From the NCBI GenBank assembly GCA_016179845.1, contig JACPCK010000040.1, positions 1 to 45,040 on the forward strand: a stretch of 45,040 nucleotides of DNA. Direction: 5' to 3'. Positions 15,906 through 24,577 of the stretch are shown in pieces. Position numbers and translations under genes: made by a program. Source of the DNA: Chloroflexota bacterium (GTDB lineage: Bacteria; Chloroflexota; Dehalococcoidia; Lucifugimonadales; JACPCK01). The notes beneath the pieces are model-generated. The model saw only the letters and a program-made list of their open reading frames with translations. It was not told the origin of the DNA and did no database searches. Numbering within the stretch: the stretch's first letter is position 1; each line of letters starts with the position of its first letter.

Positions 15906-16796
15906 ATGAGCATTCTGGTTAACTCCAGCACGCGGCTCCTCGTCCAGGGCATCACCGGTCGGGAAGGCGGGTTCCATGCCAAGAGATGCTGGGAGTACGG
16001 CACCAACCTGGTGGCCGGCGTTACCCCGGGCCGGGGAGGCACCTTCTTCGAGGAGAAGGTCCCCGTCTTCAACACCGTGGAGGAGGCCGTTAGGAAGACC
16101 GGCGCCAACTGCGCCCTGGCCTTCGTCCCCGCCCCCTTCGCCGCCGACGCCATCCTGGAAGCCGCCGACGCCGGGATCCAGGTCATCGTCTCCATCGCCG
16201 AGGGCATACCCGTCCTGGACATGATGCGCGTCAAGCGGTACCTGAGAAACAAGCCCCGCATCCGCCTCATCGGGCCCAACTGCCCGGGCCTCATCTCCCC
16301 TGGCGAGAAGTGCAAGGTGGGCATCATGCCCGGCGACATCCACCGGCCTGGCCGCATCGGTGTGGTCTCCCGCTCCGGCACCTTGACTTACGAGTCCGTC
16401 GCCCAGCTCACCGCCGCGGGCCTCGGCCAGTCCACCTGCGTCGGCGTGGGCGGCGACCCCATCATCGGGACAACTCAGGTGGAGCTCCTGAAGAAATTCA
16501 ACGAGGACCCCGAGACCGATGCTGTGGTGCTCATCGGCGAGATCGGCGGGACCAGGGAGCAGGAGGCCGCCGCCTACATAAAGCGGAGCATGAAAAAGCC
16601 CGTCTTCGCCCTCATCGTCGGCCAGACGGCTCCCTCCGGGAAACGCATGGGCCACGCCGGCGCCATCATAACTGGCACCGCCAGCCGCGCCGAGGACAAG
16701 ATCAAGGCCCTCAAGGACGCCGGCTGCCACATCATCCCCTCCCCAGGCGAGATCGGGGCCACCGTGAAGCGAGTGATGGGAGCCAGGAAGAGGTAG
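15906..16796 (+). CDS. sucD: Succinyl-CoA synthetase alpha subunit
   Basis: Carries the CoA-binding Rossmann domain and the catalytic phosphohistidine of succinyl-CoA synthetase. It is 296 aa. N-terminal [20 protein letters not shown] is the CoA site; [15 protein letters not shown] lies mid-protein; the active-site His is in [13 protein letters not shown] (about residue 244). Ribosome-binding sequence GAGAGAGGTGAG precedes the ATG. It pairs with sucC. A citrate synthase gene lies elsewhere in the window, consistent with a TCA route. Confidence 0.97.
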   Translation: MSILVNSSTRLLVQGITGREGGFHAKRCWEYGTNLVAGVTPGRGGTFFEEKVPVFNTVEEAVRKTGANCALAFVPAPFAADAILEAADAGIQVIVSIAEGIPVLDMMRVKRYLRNKPRIRLIGPNCPGLISPGEKCKVGIMPGDIHRPGRIGVVSRSGTLTYESVAQLTAAGLGQSTCVGVGGDPIIGTTQVELLKKFNEDPETDAVVLIGEIGGTREQEAAAYIKRSMKKPVFALIVGQTAPSGKRMGHAGAIITGTASRAEDKIKALKDAGCHIIPSPGEIGATVKRVMGARKR

Positions 16797-16803
16797 CTGG
16801 CTC

Positions 16804-17799
16804 ATGCCCTTGAAAGGCCGCGTCTTCTCCGGCATGAGGCCCACGGGCCGCCTTCACTTGGGGAACTACCTCGGGGCCCTGCAAAACTGGGTGGAGCTCC
16901 AGAAGGACTACCAGTGCATCTACTGCGCCGTCGATGTCCACGCCCTGACCACCATGAAGCCCCAGGAGAAGGCCGAGCTCAAGCCCAACATCCGCGAGAT
17001 GGTCATCGACTGGCTTGCCGCCGGCGTAGACCCCCAGCAGAGCATCGTCTTCGTCCAGTCCCACGTCCCCGAGGTCATGGTCCTCAACACTCTCCTCTCC
17101 ATGATCACCCCTCTGGGCTGGCTCCTTCGGGTCCCTACCTTCAAGGAGAAGGTACGCCAGATGGAGGAGACCGAGGAGACCGTTAGCTACGGCCTCGTCG
17201 GCTACCCCGTTCTCATGACCGCCGACATCATCCTCTACAAGGCCGACACCGTTCCCGTCGGGGAAGACCAGTTGCCCCACCTGGAGCTGGCGCGGGAGAT
17301 CGTCCGACGCTTCAACTTCTGGTACGGCGAGACCTTCCCCGAGCCCCAAGGCAAGCTCACCGAGGCCCCTCTCATCCTTGGCCTCGACGGCAAACAGAAG
17401 ATGAGCAAGAGCCTGGACAACCACGTGGAGCTTGCCGCCAGCCCGGACGAGACCCGGAAACGCACCCTCACGGCCTTCACCGACCCCCAGCGCCTTCGAC
17501 GCTCAGACCCGGGCCGTCCCTGGGTGTGCAACGTCTACACTTTACATAAGTACTTCAACCCCGCGGGGGCCCAGGTGGTGTACGACGAGTGCACCACCGC
17601 AAGGCGGGGCTGCGTCGACTGCAAGGGGCACCTGGCCCAGGCCGTCAACACATACCTGGCCCCCTTCCGCGAGTGCCGCCGCGAGTACGAGGCCAACCCC
17701 AGCCTCGTGGACGCGGTCCTGGCCGACGGCGCCCACCGCGCCGCCGCCATCGCCCGCGAGACCATCCGGGAAGTCAAGGAGAGAATGGGCCTCCTATAG
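16804..17799 (+). CDS. trpS: Tryptophanyl-tRNA synthetase with Fe-S type cysteine motif
   Basis: Class I synthetase that charges tRNA-Trp. It is 331 aa, with the HIGH-like GRLHLGNYLGAL near residue 14 and KMSKS (GKQKMSKSLDN) near residue 199. The anticodon-binding region has four cysteines, C242, C263, C270 and C273, spaced C-x20-C-x6-C-x2-C. This resembles the [4Fe-4S] motif known from the Thermotoga maritima enzyme, so a cluster is likely here too. It begins 7 nt after sucD and shares that transcript. A hairpin follows the stop. Confidence 0.96.
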   Translation: MPLKGRVFSGMRPTGRLHLGNYLGALQNWVELQKDYQCIYCAVDVHALTTMKPQEKAELKPNIREMVIDWLAAGVDPQQSIVFVQSHVPEVMVLNTLLSMITPLGWLLRVPTFKEKVRQMEETEETVSYGLVGYPVLMTADIILYKADTVPVGEDQLPHLELAREIVRRFNFWYGETFPEPQGKLTEAPLILGLDGKQKMSKSLDNHVELAASPDETRKRTLTAFTDPQRLRRSDPGRPWVCNVYTLHKYFNPAGAQVVYDECTTARRGCVDCKGHLAQAVNTYLAPFRECRREYEANPSLVDAVLADGAHRAAAIARETIREVKERMGLL

Positions 17800-17804
17800 C
17801 CGCT

Positions 17805-17832
17805 GCCCCGCTTGTCCTTGCTTAAGCGGGGC
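17805..17832 (+). terminator. Hairpin after trpS, weak terminator
   Basis: Perfect 9-bp stem GCCCCGCTT/AAGCGGGGC with a 10-nt loop, 6 bp after the trpS stop. It lacks a T-tract, so it may only attenuate read-through or stabilise the mRNA 3' end. Confidence 0.45.
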
Positions 17833-17893
17833 ATACCGTTCAGCCTTGAGGTCCACCTCACACCCCAAAGAAATGATATGAAAGGAGCACTCT

Positions 17894-20431
17894 ATGCTCA
17901 CACGCCTGGCACTCCGCGCTCGCATCGTCGTGATCGTCCTCATGATTGCCGTCATGGCAGGCGGAGCCTACAGCCTCTCAAAGCTCAAGATTGAACTGCT
18001 CCCTGACTTCGACTTTCCTGTTGTCACCATCTCCGCCTTCTACCCGTCAGCCGGACCGCAGCAGGTGCTCAACGACGTTACCGCTCCTATCGAGAATGCC
18101 CTCCAGGGTGCGCCAAACATTGTCAGCGTGCACTCTACATCGGCACCGAGCATTGCCCAAATAGTCATTCTCTCCGACTTCGGGAAGGATATAAAGGCCC
18201 TGGAAGCGGAGGTGACCCGCCGTGTGCATGCCCTTAGCCTACCCGCTGGAGTGCAGCCACGGGTGGCACGCATCAACCCCGACGAGTTCCCCGTCCTCGA
18301 GATCAGCGTCATCGGCAGTTCGGACATCACGCAGCTTGCAGATATGGTGCAGAAGCAGGTGTTGCCTGTCATCGAAAGAGTGCCGGGCGTTGCCAGTGCC
18401 GAGGTACCAGTTGGAATCGTGCAGGGCCTTTCCATCACGCGCACCAACGGTCAGCCCAGCGTCCCCATTAGCGTGTTGAAGGCGCATAATGCCAACACGG
18501 TTGAGGTGTCCGACGCCGTCACGAAGCGCCTGGAGCAACTGAAACCGGCGTTGCCGGGAGGCACCGACTTTGTCGAGATATCCAACCAGGCGCCGGGCAT
18601 TCAGCGCTCCATCAACGAACTGACGAGCGAGGTCATCCTGGGCGCGATCCTGGCCGTGGCCGTCATCTTCGCCTTTCTACTTAGTGTACGGCCCACCCTG
18701 GTCACCAGCATCTCCATCCCTGTCAGTGTGCTCGCCGCGCTTGTCGTCATGGCCTGGCAGGGCATGAGCCTCAACATCCTCACCTTGGGCGGCCTGGCTA
18801 TTGCCGTGGGCCGCGTCGTGGATGACAGCATTGTGGTGATGGAGAACACGTTTCGCCATGTTCAGCAGGGCGAGTCGCCAGGCCAGGCCGCGCTTAATGC
18901 CACCCGCGAGGTTGCAGTGCCCATCACCACTTCCACCCTCACCACCATCGCCGTCTTCGTGCCGCTGGTCCTCATCGGCGGGTTCATCAGCGTCATCTTC
19001 CTCCCCTTCGCCCTCACTGTCACCTACGCTCTGCTAGCCTCGCTGCTGGTCGCTCTTACCGTCGTGCCGGTGCTCGCGAGCATCTTCATCGGCAAGGCAC
19101 GTCCTCACACCGTAAACCGCCTGGAGCGGTCGTATACCGGGCTGCTGGGCTGGGCGCTGGTGCACCGGGGTCGCACCATCCTCATCGCCGTAGGTTTCAT
19201 CGTTGGCAGCCTTTTCCTGGTGCGCTTCATCCCTATCAGCTTCCTCCCCAATTCGGGGGAGGCGATACTTAGTGTGCAGATGACCGTTCCTGGCGTCCCA
19301 ACGCGCGAACAGGTGCTCGCGCAATTGGATGAGGTGGAGGCTGTGCTGGTGGGTCTCAAGAACGATGGGACCGTGACGGCTTACCGCTCTACCTATGGCA
19401 ACACCGGGGAGTTCAGGGGTGCCAACGCCCGTGCTAACACCGCCAACATTGTGGTGCGTCTCTTGCCGGATGCCGACGCCGAGACCGCGGCCCAGTCGCT
19501 GCGCCAAAATCTGGCAGGTCCCAGCCGCACTGTCAGGGTGTCTGCGTCCGGTGGCGGCGGGCCGTCTTCGGACGCCCTCGAGCTGGTTCTGAAGGGCAAT
19601 GACTACGCCGCTCTGACCGACACCGCCGACCGCCTCACCGCTGAACTCCAGAAACTCGATGGTCTGGTGAATGTGACCAACGACGCCAATGCAGGATCGG
19701 CGCTCATTGCCTCTGCTCCCGTCACGCACGTCGACGGGGAACGGGCGGTAACCATCAGCGGCACCATCACCGCGCGCAATACACAGGCTATCCAGGCCCA
19801 GGTGCAGCAGGCAGCCAACCGCGTGGGCCTGTCCCCAGGCGTCGAACTGGTCACCGGCGGCGTCTTTGCCGATATCAACCGTACCTTCCGACAGATGGGT
19901 ATTGCCATGCTGGCAGGTGTGCTGTTGGTCTATGTCGTCATGGTGTTTGCGCAGCGCTCCTTCGTCACGCCGTTTGTCATTGTGCTCAGCCTGCCGCTGG
20001 CCACCATTGGCGCGTTGGGGGCGCTGTTCATCACGCAGCGTGCGCTGGGTTTGCCAGCACTCATCGGTCTGCTTATGCTGGTGGGCCTGGTCGTCACCAA
20101 TGCTATCGTGCTTATCGCCTTCGTCGAACAGCTCCGCATGCGTGGCCTGCCGATGCGGGAGGCGCTGCTGCAAGGAGGCCGCACGCGGCTCCGCCCCATC
20201 CTTATGACCGCATTCACTACCATCTTTGTCTTGCTGCCGCTCGCGCTCGGCCTTGGCGGCCAAAGCGCGGGGATCATCGGCGCCGAGCTGGCGACGGTGG
20301 TCATCGGCGGGTTGATCACGTCAACGTTCCTGACACTGGTGGTGATCCCAGTGGCGTACACCTACCTGCGGCGGAAGGGGCCAAAGCCCCAGGCAGTCGC
20401 AATAGGGAGGGTGCCATCCAAGACAGGATGA
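17894..20431 (+). CDS. Compact RND-family efflux permease
   Basis: An 845-aa inner-membrane transporter of the AcrB/HAE1 type. TM1 is at about 8-27, TM2-6 at 246-400, TM7 at 427-445 and TM8-12 after 668. The TM4 proton-relay pair is present as D310-D311 (GRVVDDSIVVMEN). The Lys of TM10 in AcrB is Thr here (GLVVTNAIVL). Both large periplasmic loops are about 220 residues, roughly 90 shorter than in AcrB, which is what loss of the DN and DC docking subdomains would give. AAAGGAG precedes the ATG. No adaptor or outer-membrane gene is adjacent. Substrate unknown. Confidence 0.9.
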   Translation: MLTRLALRARIVVIVLMIAVMAGGAYSLSKLKIELLPDFDFPVVTISAFYPSAGPQQVLNDVTAPIENALQGAPNIVSVHSTSAPSIAQIVILSDFGKDIKALEAEVTRRVHALSLPAGVQPRVARINPDEFPVLEISVIGSSDITQLADMVQKQVLPVIERVPGVASAEVPVGIVQGLSITRTNGQPSVPISVLKAHNANTVEVSDAVTKRLEQLKPALPGGTDFVEISNQAPGIQRSINELTSEVILGAILAVAVIFAFLLSVRPTLVTSISIPVSVLAALVVMAWQGMSLNILTLGGLAIAVGRVVDDSIVVMENTFRHVQQGESPGQAALNATREVAVPITTSTLTTIAVFVPLVLIGGFISVIFLPFALTVTYALLASLLVALTVVPVLASIFIGKARPHTVNRLERSYTGLLGWALVHRGRTILIAVGFIVGSLFLVRFIPISFLPNSGEAILSVQMTVPGVPTREQVLAQLDEVEAVLVGLKNDGTVTAYRSTYGNTGEFRGANARANTANIVVRLLPDADAETAAQSLRQNLAGPSRTVRVSASGGGGPSSDALELVLKGNDYAALTDTADRLTAELQKLDGLVNVTNDANAGSALIASAPVTHVDGERAVTISGTITARNTQAIQAQVQQAANRVGLSPGVELVTGGVFADINRTFRQMGIAMLAGVLLVYVVMVFAQRSFVTPFVIVLSLPLATIGALGALFITQRALGLPALIGLLMLVGLVVTNAIVLIAFVEQLRMRGLPMREALLQGGRTRLRPILMTAFTTIFVLLPLALGLGGQSAGIIGAELATVVIGGLITSTFLTLVVIPVAYTYLRRKGPKPQAVAIGRVPSKTG

Positions 20432-20487
20432 CATGACCGCCTTAACCCCGCCCTTCCCCCACCAATCCATGCAATCAGCCCGCAAGT

Positions 20488-20510
20488 TGCAGGTATTGTC
20501 TGGCTTATCC
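20488..20510 (+). repeat. Dispersed 23-bp repeat, copy 1
   Basis: TGCAGGTATTGTCTGGCTTA plus TCC. Its first ten bases (GCAGGTATTG, 20489-20498) pair perfectly with CAATACCTGC at 20525-20534, forming a hairpin with a 26-nt loop. This lies between the convergent RND and RNase D genes and may serve as a terminator-like structure. Confidence 0.7.
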
Positions 20511-20552
20511 CCCCTTAACCCGTCCAATACCTGCTACCGCGCCCAGAAATAG

Positions 20553-20575
20553 TGCAGGTATTGTTTAGCTTGTCC
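20553..20575 (+). repeat. Dispersed 23-bp repeat, copy 2
   Basis: Matches copy 1 at 20 of 23 positions (TGCAGGTATTGTTTAGCTTG then TCC). It ends just before the rnd stop. The 148-bp gap between RND and rnd is largely made of this repeat and its inverted arm. Confidence 0.7.
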
Positions 20576-20579
20576 TTGT

Positions 20580-21734
20580 TCAAGCCGGGTTCGACGACCG
20601 ACCAGATTCTGTCAACACCCTCAAAATGTCGGCACCATAGGCGTGTCGCCGCCAGGGCCCTAAATGCTCAATCGTTTCCAACTCCGTCAGTGTGCGTGGC
20701 GCGCGGCGGGCCAGTTCCCACAAGACCTCGCGCGGAAGTATGACGTCCGACTGAACACCACGTGTGTGAGCTATCTGCTTGCGCCATTGGTGCAAATGGT
20801 CGTATCGTTCGCGTACCTCATCCGGCACCCGCTCATATTGCGGCGGAGGTGGGGCCGGAGCCATTAGACCGCGCTGCACCGCTAGCAGCAATTCGCCGCC
20901 GTAACGGTGGATTTGTCCTGGGGTCATCCCGGTCACCTCCCTCAAATCGGAAAGGCGTTTGGGAAGGCGTTGCGCAATCTCCAGTATGGTTTTCTCGTTC
21001 ATCACCTTGAAGGGAGGGCGGTCGGCGCGGCTGGCTTGCTCCTCGCGATATAGATATACCTCTCGCAGAATGCTTGCCTGCATGGGCGTGAGATCGCGGG
21101 CACCGTTAACACGCCAAAAACGATCGTTTCCCTCCGGCTGGGAATCTCCGGTCACTCTGGTGAGCAGGGCGAAGGCCTCGCAGGCTTCTTCCACTCGTCC
21201 CTGGGCGGTCAATTTAGCCTCTAGCAAACTCCGAAGCGCCAGCAAATAATGGGTGTCGAGGCGGGCATAGTCCAATTGGTCGACTGTGAGCGGTCGTTGC
21301 CCCCAATTCGTGCGCTGATAACGCTTGTTCATCTTCACGCCGAAGTGGGTTTCCAGGATGGCGGCCAGGCCCATCTGCGGCCATCCCATCGTGCTCGCTG
21401 CGATCTTGGTGTCGAATAGGTTGGCAAACTTGAACCCATAATCGCGCTTCAGGCATAGGAGGTCGTAATCGGCCGCGTGAAAGACTTTCTGCTGCCGCGG
21501 GTTGGCAAACAGCGGGCCAAGCTCGTTGAGATCGGACAGGATGAGAGGATCAACAACATAGTCGCGCTCCTGAGTTGAAAACTGGATCAGGCACACCCGT
21601 TCCTTATACGCGAACAGGCTGTTGGACTCGGTGTCTACAGCGATGGCCGGCTCCTCGGCCAGTTCGTAAGCGAGCGCGGTCAGCCCGGACGAGTCGGTAA
21701 TCAAGATAGGGGGTGCCAGCGAAAGGACAGTCAT
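20580..21734 (-). CDS. rnd: Ribonuclease D
   Basis: A 3'-5' exoribonuclease that trims tRNA precursors and other stable RNAs. It is 384 aa. The DEDDy exonuclease domain shows D34-x-E36 (VDTESN), the FHAADYDLLCL Asp near residue 95 and the final YARLDTHYLLAL motif with Tyr and Asp near 157-161. One HRDC domain (about 215-290, MNEKTILEIAQRLP) follows, and a second helical region ends the protein. It converges on the RND gene and is the last gene before the purine block in the same direction, from which a 200-bp gap separates it. Confidence 0.93.
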   Translation of the reverse strand: MTVLSLAPPILITDSSGLTALAYELAEEPAIAVDTESNSLFAYKERVCLIQFSTQERDYVVDPLILSDLNELGPLFANPRQQKVFHAADYDLLCLKRDYGFKFANLFDTKIAASTMGWPQMGLAAILETHFGVKMNKRYQRTNWGQRPLTVDQLDYARLDTHYLLALRSLLEAKLTAQGRVEEACEAFALLTRVTGDSQPEGNDRFWRVNGARDLTPMQASILREVYLYREEQASRADRPPFKVMNEKTILEIAQRLPKRLSDLREVTGMTPGQIHRYGGELLLAVQRGLMAPAPPPPQYERVPDEVRERYDHLHQWRKQIAHTRGVQSDVILPREVLWELARRAPRTLTELETIEHLGPWRRHAYGADILRVLTESGRSSNPA

Positions 21735-21856
21735 GGCGACATTATGCTCAGATAAGTGGGACTATGGCAAGCGACTCTGTTTGAATCATCAACGGGTTCC
21801 CTTCCTAGCATAGAGGGGGGTGGTTCTTTCCAAAAGAGAGCCTCTGGTTTGGCCCC

Positions 21857-21878
21857 GCAGGTATTGCTTAGCTTGCGG
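21857..21878 (+). repeat. Dispersed 23-bp repeat, copy 3
   Basis: GCAGGTATTGCTTAGCTTGC plus GG, related to the two copies at 20488 and 20553. It is in the 205-bp gap between rnd and purS, which otherwise shows no gene. Confidence 0.55.
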
Positions 21879-21939
21879 TTCCACGAGCTCACCACAAAGG
21901 AGACAGCCTTCAGGGCTGAGGCCCGTCCTGTTCAGATGA

Positions 21940-22209
21940 CTACGGCTTGGCAGTTGCCGACGCCAACTCTTCTACCTGGAAGCGGTAGTCCTCGATTACC
22001 GGGTTGGCCAGGAGCCTCTTACACGCCTCGGCCACCTGCGCCTCGGCGGCAGCCTTGTCCGCGGCCTCCAGGGACAGCTCCAGGTACTTGCCCACGCGCA
22101 CGCCGATGACGCCGGCAAAGCCCAGGAGCTTGAGGGCGCTGAGGACGGTGTTGCCCTGGGGGTCGTTCACCGCTGGTTTGAGGGTCACGTACACCCTGGC
22201 TAGGTACAT
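21940..22209 (-). CDS. purS: Phosphoribosylformylglycinamidine synthase subunit PurS
   Basis: Small subunit that bridges PurQ and PurL in the three-part FGAM synthase. At 89 aa it has the typical size. It begins YLARVYVTLKPAVNDPQGNT and has VLSALKLLGFAGVIGVRVGKY, the standard PurS fold; the C-terminal helix is CKRLLANPVIEDYRF. The ATG at 22209 has AGAGGGA upstream; a longer in-frame reading would antisense the neighbour and has no similarity. purQ and purL are not in the window, so they must lie elsewhere. Confidence 0.93.
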   Translation of the reverse strand: MYLARVYVTLKPAVNDPQGNTVLSALKLLGFAGVIGVRVGKYLELSLEAADKAAAEAQVAEACKRLLANPVIEDYRFQVEELASATAKP

Positions 22210-22222
22210 GGCGTCCCTCTTA

Positions 22223-22921
22223 TTAGTAAGGTGGGCAGGCGACCCTCTCCGGGCCATCGTTGAGGTGGGCCCGGACAAAGCCGTAGATCTGGGGCTCGTC
22301 GACGGCTTCAAGGTTGAGGATATAGCCCCACGCCGTCAGGGCGATCTTCTGCTCCATGTTGGGATATGGGGCAACGAGGACGTAGCAGGGGAAGCCCGGG
22401 ACGTTGCGGGCTATCTCCCCCAGATGCTGGATGGTGGACTCGTCCACCGTCTGGGGATTGTACTGGATGAGGACCCCACCATGCTCCAGGTTGTGGACCT
22501 GCTTCTCATTGGGGATGGGCTTGTCGTAGATGCCCCACCGCTCGTGGATCGCCCAGTGGTCGCCGCCGGTGGGGGGCGTGGAGATGTAGGAGGTGACCTT
22601 CTGCCTCTCAGGTACATGATCGCCGGAGAGCACAGGAACAGGTGTGCCCTGGACCTCAGGGAAGTTGCGAAGGCTGGTTTTGGCCTGCTGCTGGGCCGGG
22701 CGCCGAAGGGTGCTGGGTATGACGAAAGAGAGGACAAGGGCCAGGCTGACGATGGCTACTGCCGCAAATATGCCCCATCGCAGGGCCTTCTTTCGAAAGC
22801 GGCGCTTGGCCTTTCTCTGCTCCTTGCGCATCAAGGAGTGGGGCCTGGGGCGCCCTCGGACAGAGGGGGCCTTCTCTGGCGAAGGGGTCTCTTTCCTCAG
22901 AAAGGGCAGCAGCTTACTCAA
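22223..22921 (-). CDS. DUF3105 membrane-anchored protein
   Basis: A 232-aa protein of the DUF3105 family: a basic cytoplasmic N-terminus (1-45), one transmembrane helix (about 46-68), and an extracytoplasmic domain with the family hallmark HNLEHGGVLIQYNP and the YPNMEQKIALTAWGY segment. Conserved His and Glu residues suggest metal binding, but function is unknown. The TTG start at 22921 lies inside the purC 3' end and is supported by AGGAGAG; its TTGAGTAA contains the purC stop. It is thus coupled to purC. Confidence 0.88.
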   Translation of the reverse strand: MSKLLPFLRKETPSPEKAPSVRGRPRPHSLMRKEQRKAKRRFRKKALRWGIFAAVAIVSLALVLSFVIPSTLRRPAQQQAKTSLRNFPEVQGTPVPVLSGDHVPERQKVTSYISTPPTGGDHWAIHERWGIYDKPIPNEKQVHNLEHGGVLIQYNPQTVDESTIQHLGEIARNVPGFPCYVLVAPYPNMEQKIALTAWGYILNLEAVDEPQIYGFVRAHLNDGPERVACPPY

Positions 22922-23813
22922 GCGCCTCTCCTGTGAGCCGTCGATAGGCCTCCAGGTAGCGCCAGCAGGTCTTCTCGACGATGTCCGAGGGCAGGGGCGG
23001 GGCAGGCGGCTCCCGGTTCCAGCCGCTCTCGGTGAGCCAGTCCCTCACAAACTGTTTGTCGAAGTTAGGCTGGGACTTGCCAGGGCTATAGCCTTCCTGG
23101 TCCCAGAAGCGGCTGGAGTCTGGCGTGAGGAGCTCGTCGATGAGGATGAGCTTGTCCTCCAGGAGGCCGAACTCCATCTTGGTATCCGCTATTATGATGC
23201 CCCTGGACAGGGCGTACTTGCGGGCGAAGTTGTATACCGCGACGGTTCTGTCTCTCAGTTGGGCGGCCAGACCGGCTCCCACCATCTCTTCCACCTGGCC
23301 GAAGGTCATGGGCTGGTCGTGGCCTGCCTCCGCCTTGGTGGTGGGGGTGAATACAGGCTCAGGGAAGGGCTCACCCTCCCGTAGGCCGCTGGGGAGCCGC
23401 TGCCCGTGGATTGTGCCGTGTCGAGAGTACTCCGCCCAGGCAGAGCCAGCCAGGTAGCCCCGCACGACGCACTCCACGTCAATGCGTTTGGCCCTCCGTA
23501 CTACCATGGCGCGAGGCTTTATATCCGTCGGAACGGAGGCGAGCAGGCCAGGGGCCAGGGAGCCCTTGAGGGCCTCCTCGTCGGCCATAGCTACCAGGTG
23601 GTTGGCGAGCAGGTGCGCTGTCCTGCGGAACCAGAAGGCAGACATTCGGGCCAGGACCAGGCCCTTCTGGGGGATCGCCGTGGGAAGAACGACGTCGAAG
23701 GCCGAGATGCGGTCCGTGGCCACCATGAGCAGGAGGCCATTGCCAATGTCATAGGTATCCCGGACCTTGCCACGGTGGAAGAGGTTAGGCAGGTGAGTCT
23801 CGACGACGATCAT
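22914..23813 (-). CDS. purC: SAICAR synthetase (phosphoribosylaminoimidazole-succinocarboxamide synthase)
   Basis: Joins CAIR and aspartate with ATP in de novo purine synthesis. It is 299 aa. The N-terminal GKVRDTYDIGNGLLLMVATD glycine-rich ATP motif and DRISAFDV are present. Mid-protein VVRGYLAGSAWAEYSRHGTI and late IIADTKMEFGL with LIDELLTPDSSRFW are standard. It lies downstream of ogt and upstream of, and overlapping, the DUF3105 gene. A decayed 5' copy occurs at 24473-24574. Confidence 0.97.
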   Translation of the reverse strand: MIVVETHLPNLFHRGKVRDTYDIGNGLLLMVATDRISAFDVVLPTAIPQKGLVLARMSAFWFRRTAHLLANHLVAMADEEALKGSLAPGLLASVPTDIKPRAMVVRRAKRIDVECVVRGYLAGSAWAEYSRHGTIHGQRLPSGLREGEPFPEPVFTPTTKAEAGHDQPMTFGQVEEMVGAGLAAQLRDRTVAVYNFARKYALSRGIIIADTKMEFGLLEDKLILIDELLTPDSSRFWDQEGYSPGKSQPNFDKQFVRDWLTESGWNREPPAPPLPSDIVEKTCWRYLEAYRRLTGEALE

Positions 23814-23898
23814 AAGCCCCCACAGAAAGGCTCTTCAGAAACCTTTAATACTGTAGCAGAAGAGAGGGGCAGGGAACAGTAGAAGGGGACTCGTCTTT

Positions 23899-24450
23899 TC
23901 AATTGCTGGGAAGTGCGACGCGGGCCTCCAGCTCCAGGAGGTGCCTTTTCCTTTCGAGGCCGCCGCCATAGCCTGTAAGGCTGCCGTCGGAGCCGATCAC
24001 TCGATGGCACGGCACCACGATGGAGAGGGGGTTCGCGCCGATGGCCTGGCCGACCGCCCGCACGGCCCCAGGGCGTCCAATGGCCTGCGCTATCTGAAGA
24101 TAGGTCCGCGTCTCGCCATAGGGTATCGCCAGGAGAGCCCCCCAGACCTGGCACTGAAAGGGAGTGCCCCGCAGGTCCAGGTGGGGGGAGAAACGGCGGC
24201 GCTTTCCGGCAAAGTACTCCTCAAGCTGCATGACTGCTGCTCTGCCCGGCTCCGGCTCCTCCAGGACTCTGGCACCCCAACGTTGCCACCTGGAGACGGG
24301 GCGGGCGGCGTCATCTTCAGGGGAAATCCAGACGACGCTCACCCCAGAGGTGAGGATGACGTAGGGGCCCACCGGAGTGAGGCACCGGGCGAGGTACAAG
24401 ACCTCCGCCTCGGGAGGCGTTTCGGCTGGAGTGGCAGACGGGTGCTGCAT
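23899..24450 (-). CDS. ogt: Methylated-DNA-protein cysteine methyltransferase
   Basis: Removes alkyl groups from O6-alkylguanine by suicide transfer to its active Cys. From the ATG at 24450 it is 183 aa. The active motif VVPCHRVIG (Cys about 148) is followed by SLTGYGGGLERKRHLLELE. The DNA-binding helix-turn-helix shows GETRTYLQIAQAIGRPGAVR. The N-terminal domain contains LVGPY-like strands and QLEEYFAGKRRRF. A longer frame would begin inside the upstream purC remnant. It sits inside the purine block, between purB and purC, as an insertion. Confidence 0.92.
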   Translation of the reverse strand: MQHPSATPAETPPEAEVLYLARCLTPVGPYVILTSGVSVVWISPEDDAARPVSRWQRWGARVLEEPEPGRAAVMQLEEYFAGKRRRFSPHLDLRGTPFQCQVWGALLAIPYGETRTYLQIAQAIGRPGAVRAVGQAIGANPLSIVVPCHRVIGSDGSLTGYGGGLERKRHLLELEARVALPSN

Positions 24451-24472
24451 CAAGCCTTGCCTTGAGTCTACA

Positions 24473-24574
24473 TTAATCACTATAGGAGGCCCAGGCGGCG
24501 ATGTCATAGGTGTCCCGCACCTTGCCCCGGTGGAACAGGTTGGGCAGGTTGGTGTGGGTGATGGTTTGGCTCAT
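24473..24574 (-). pseudogene. Remnant of a second purC 5' end
   Basis: An ATG at 24574 opens a 33-codon frame beginning MSQTITHTN, then LPNLFHRGKVRDTYDI, identical over 16 residues to the start of the intact SAICAR synthetase at 22914-23813. It then diverges to AAWASYSD and stops. Many third-codon positions differ from the intact gene, so it is an old or foreign copy. It begins 3 nt after the PIN gene stop and lies just upstream of ogt. Confidence 0.85.
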
Positions 24575-24577
24575 AAC

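Noticed and set aside
19034-20263. Minus-strand frame of 409 codons opposite the RND gene
   Set aside because: His/Gln/Asp-rich shadow composition; the plus-strand RND reading has clear membrane segments and motifs.
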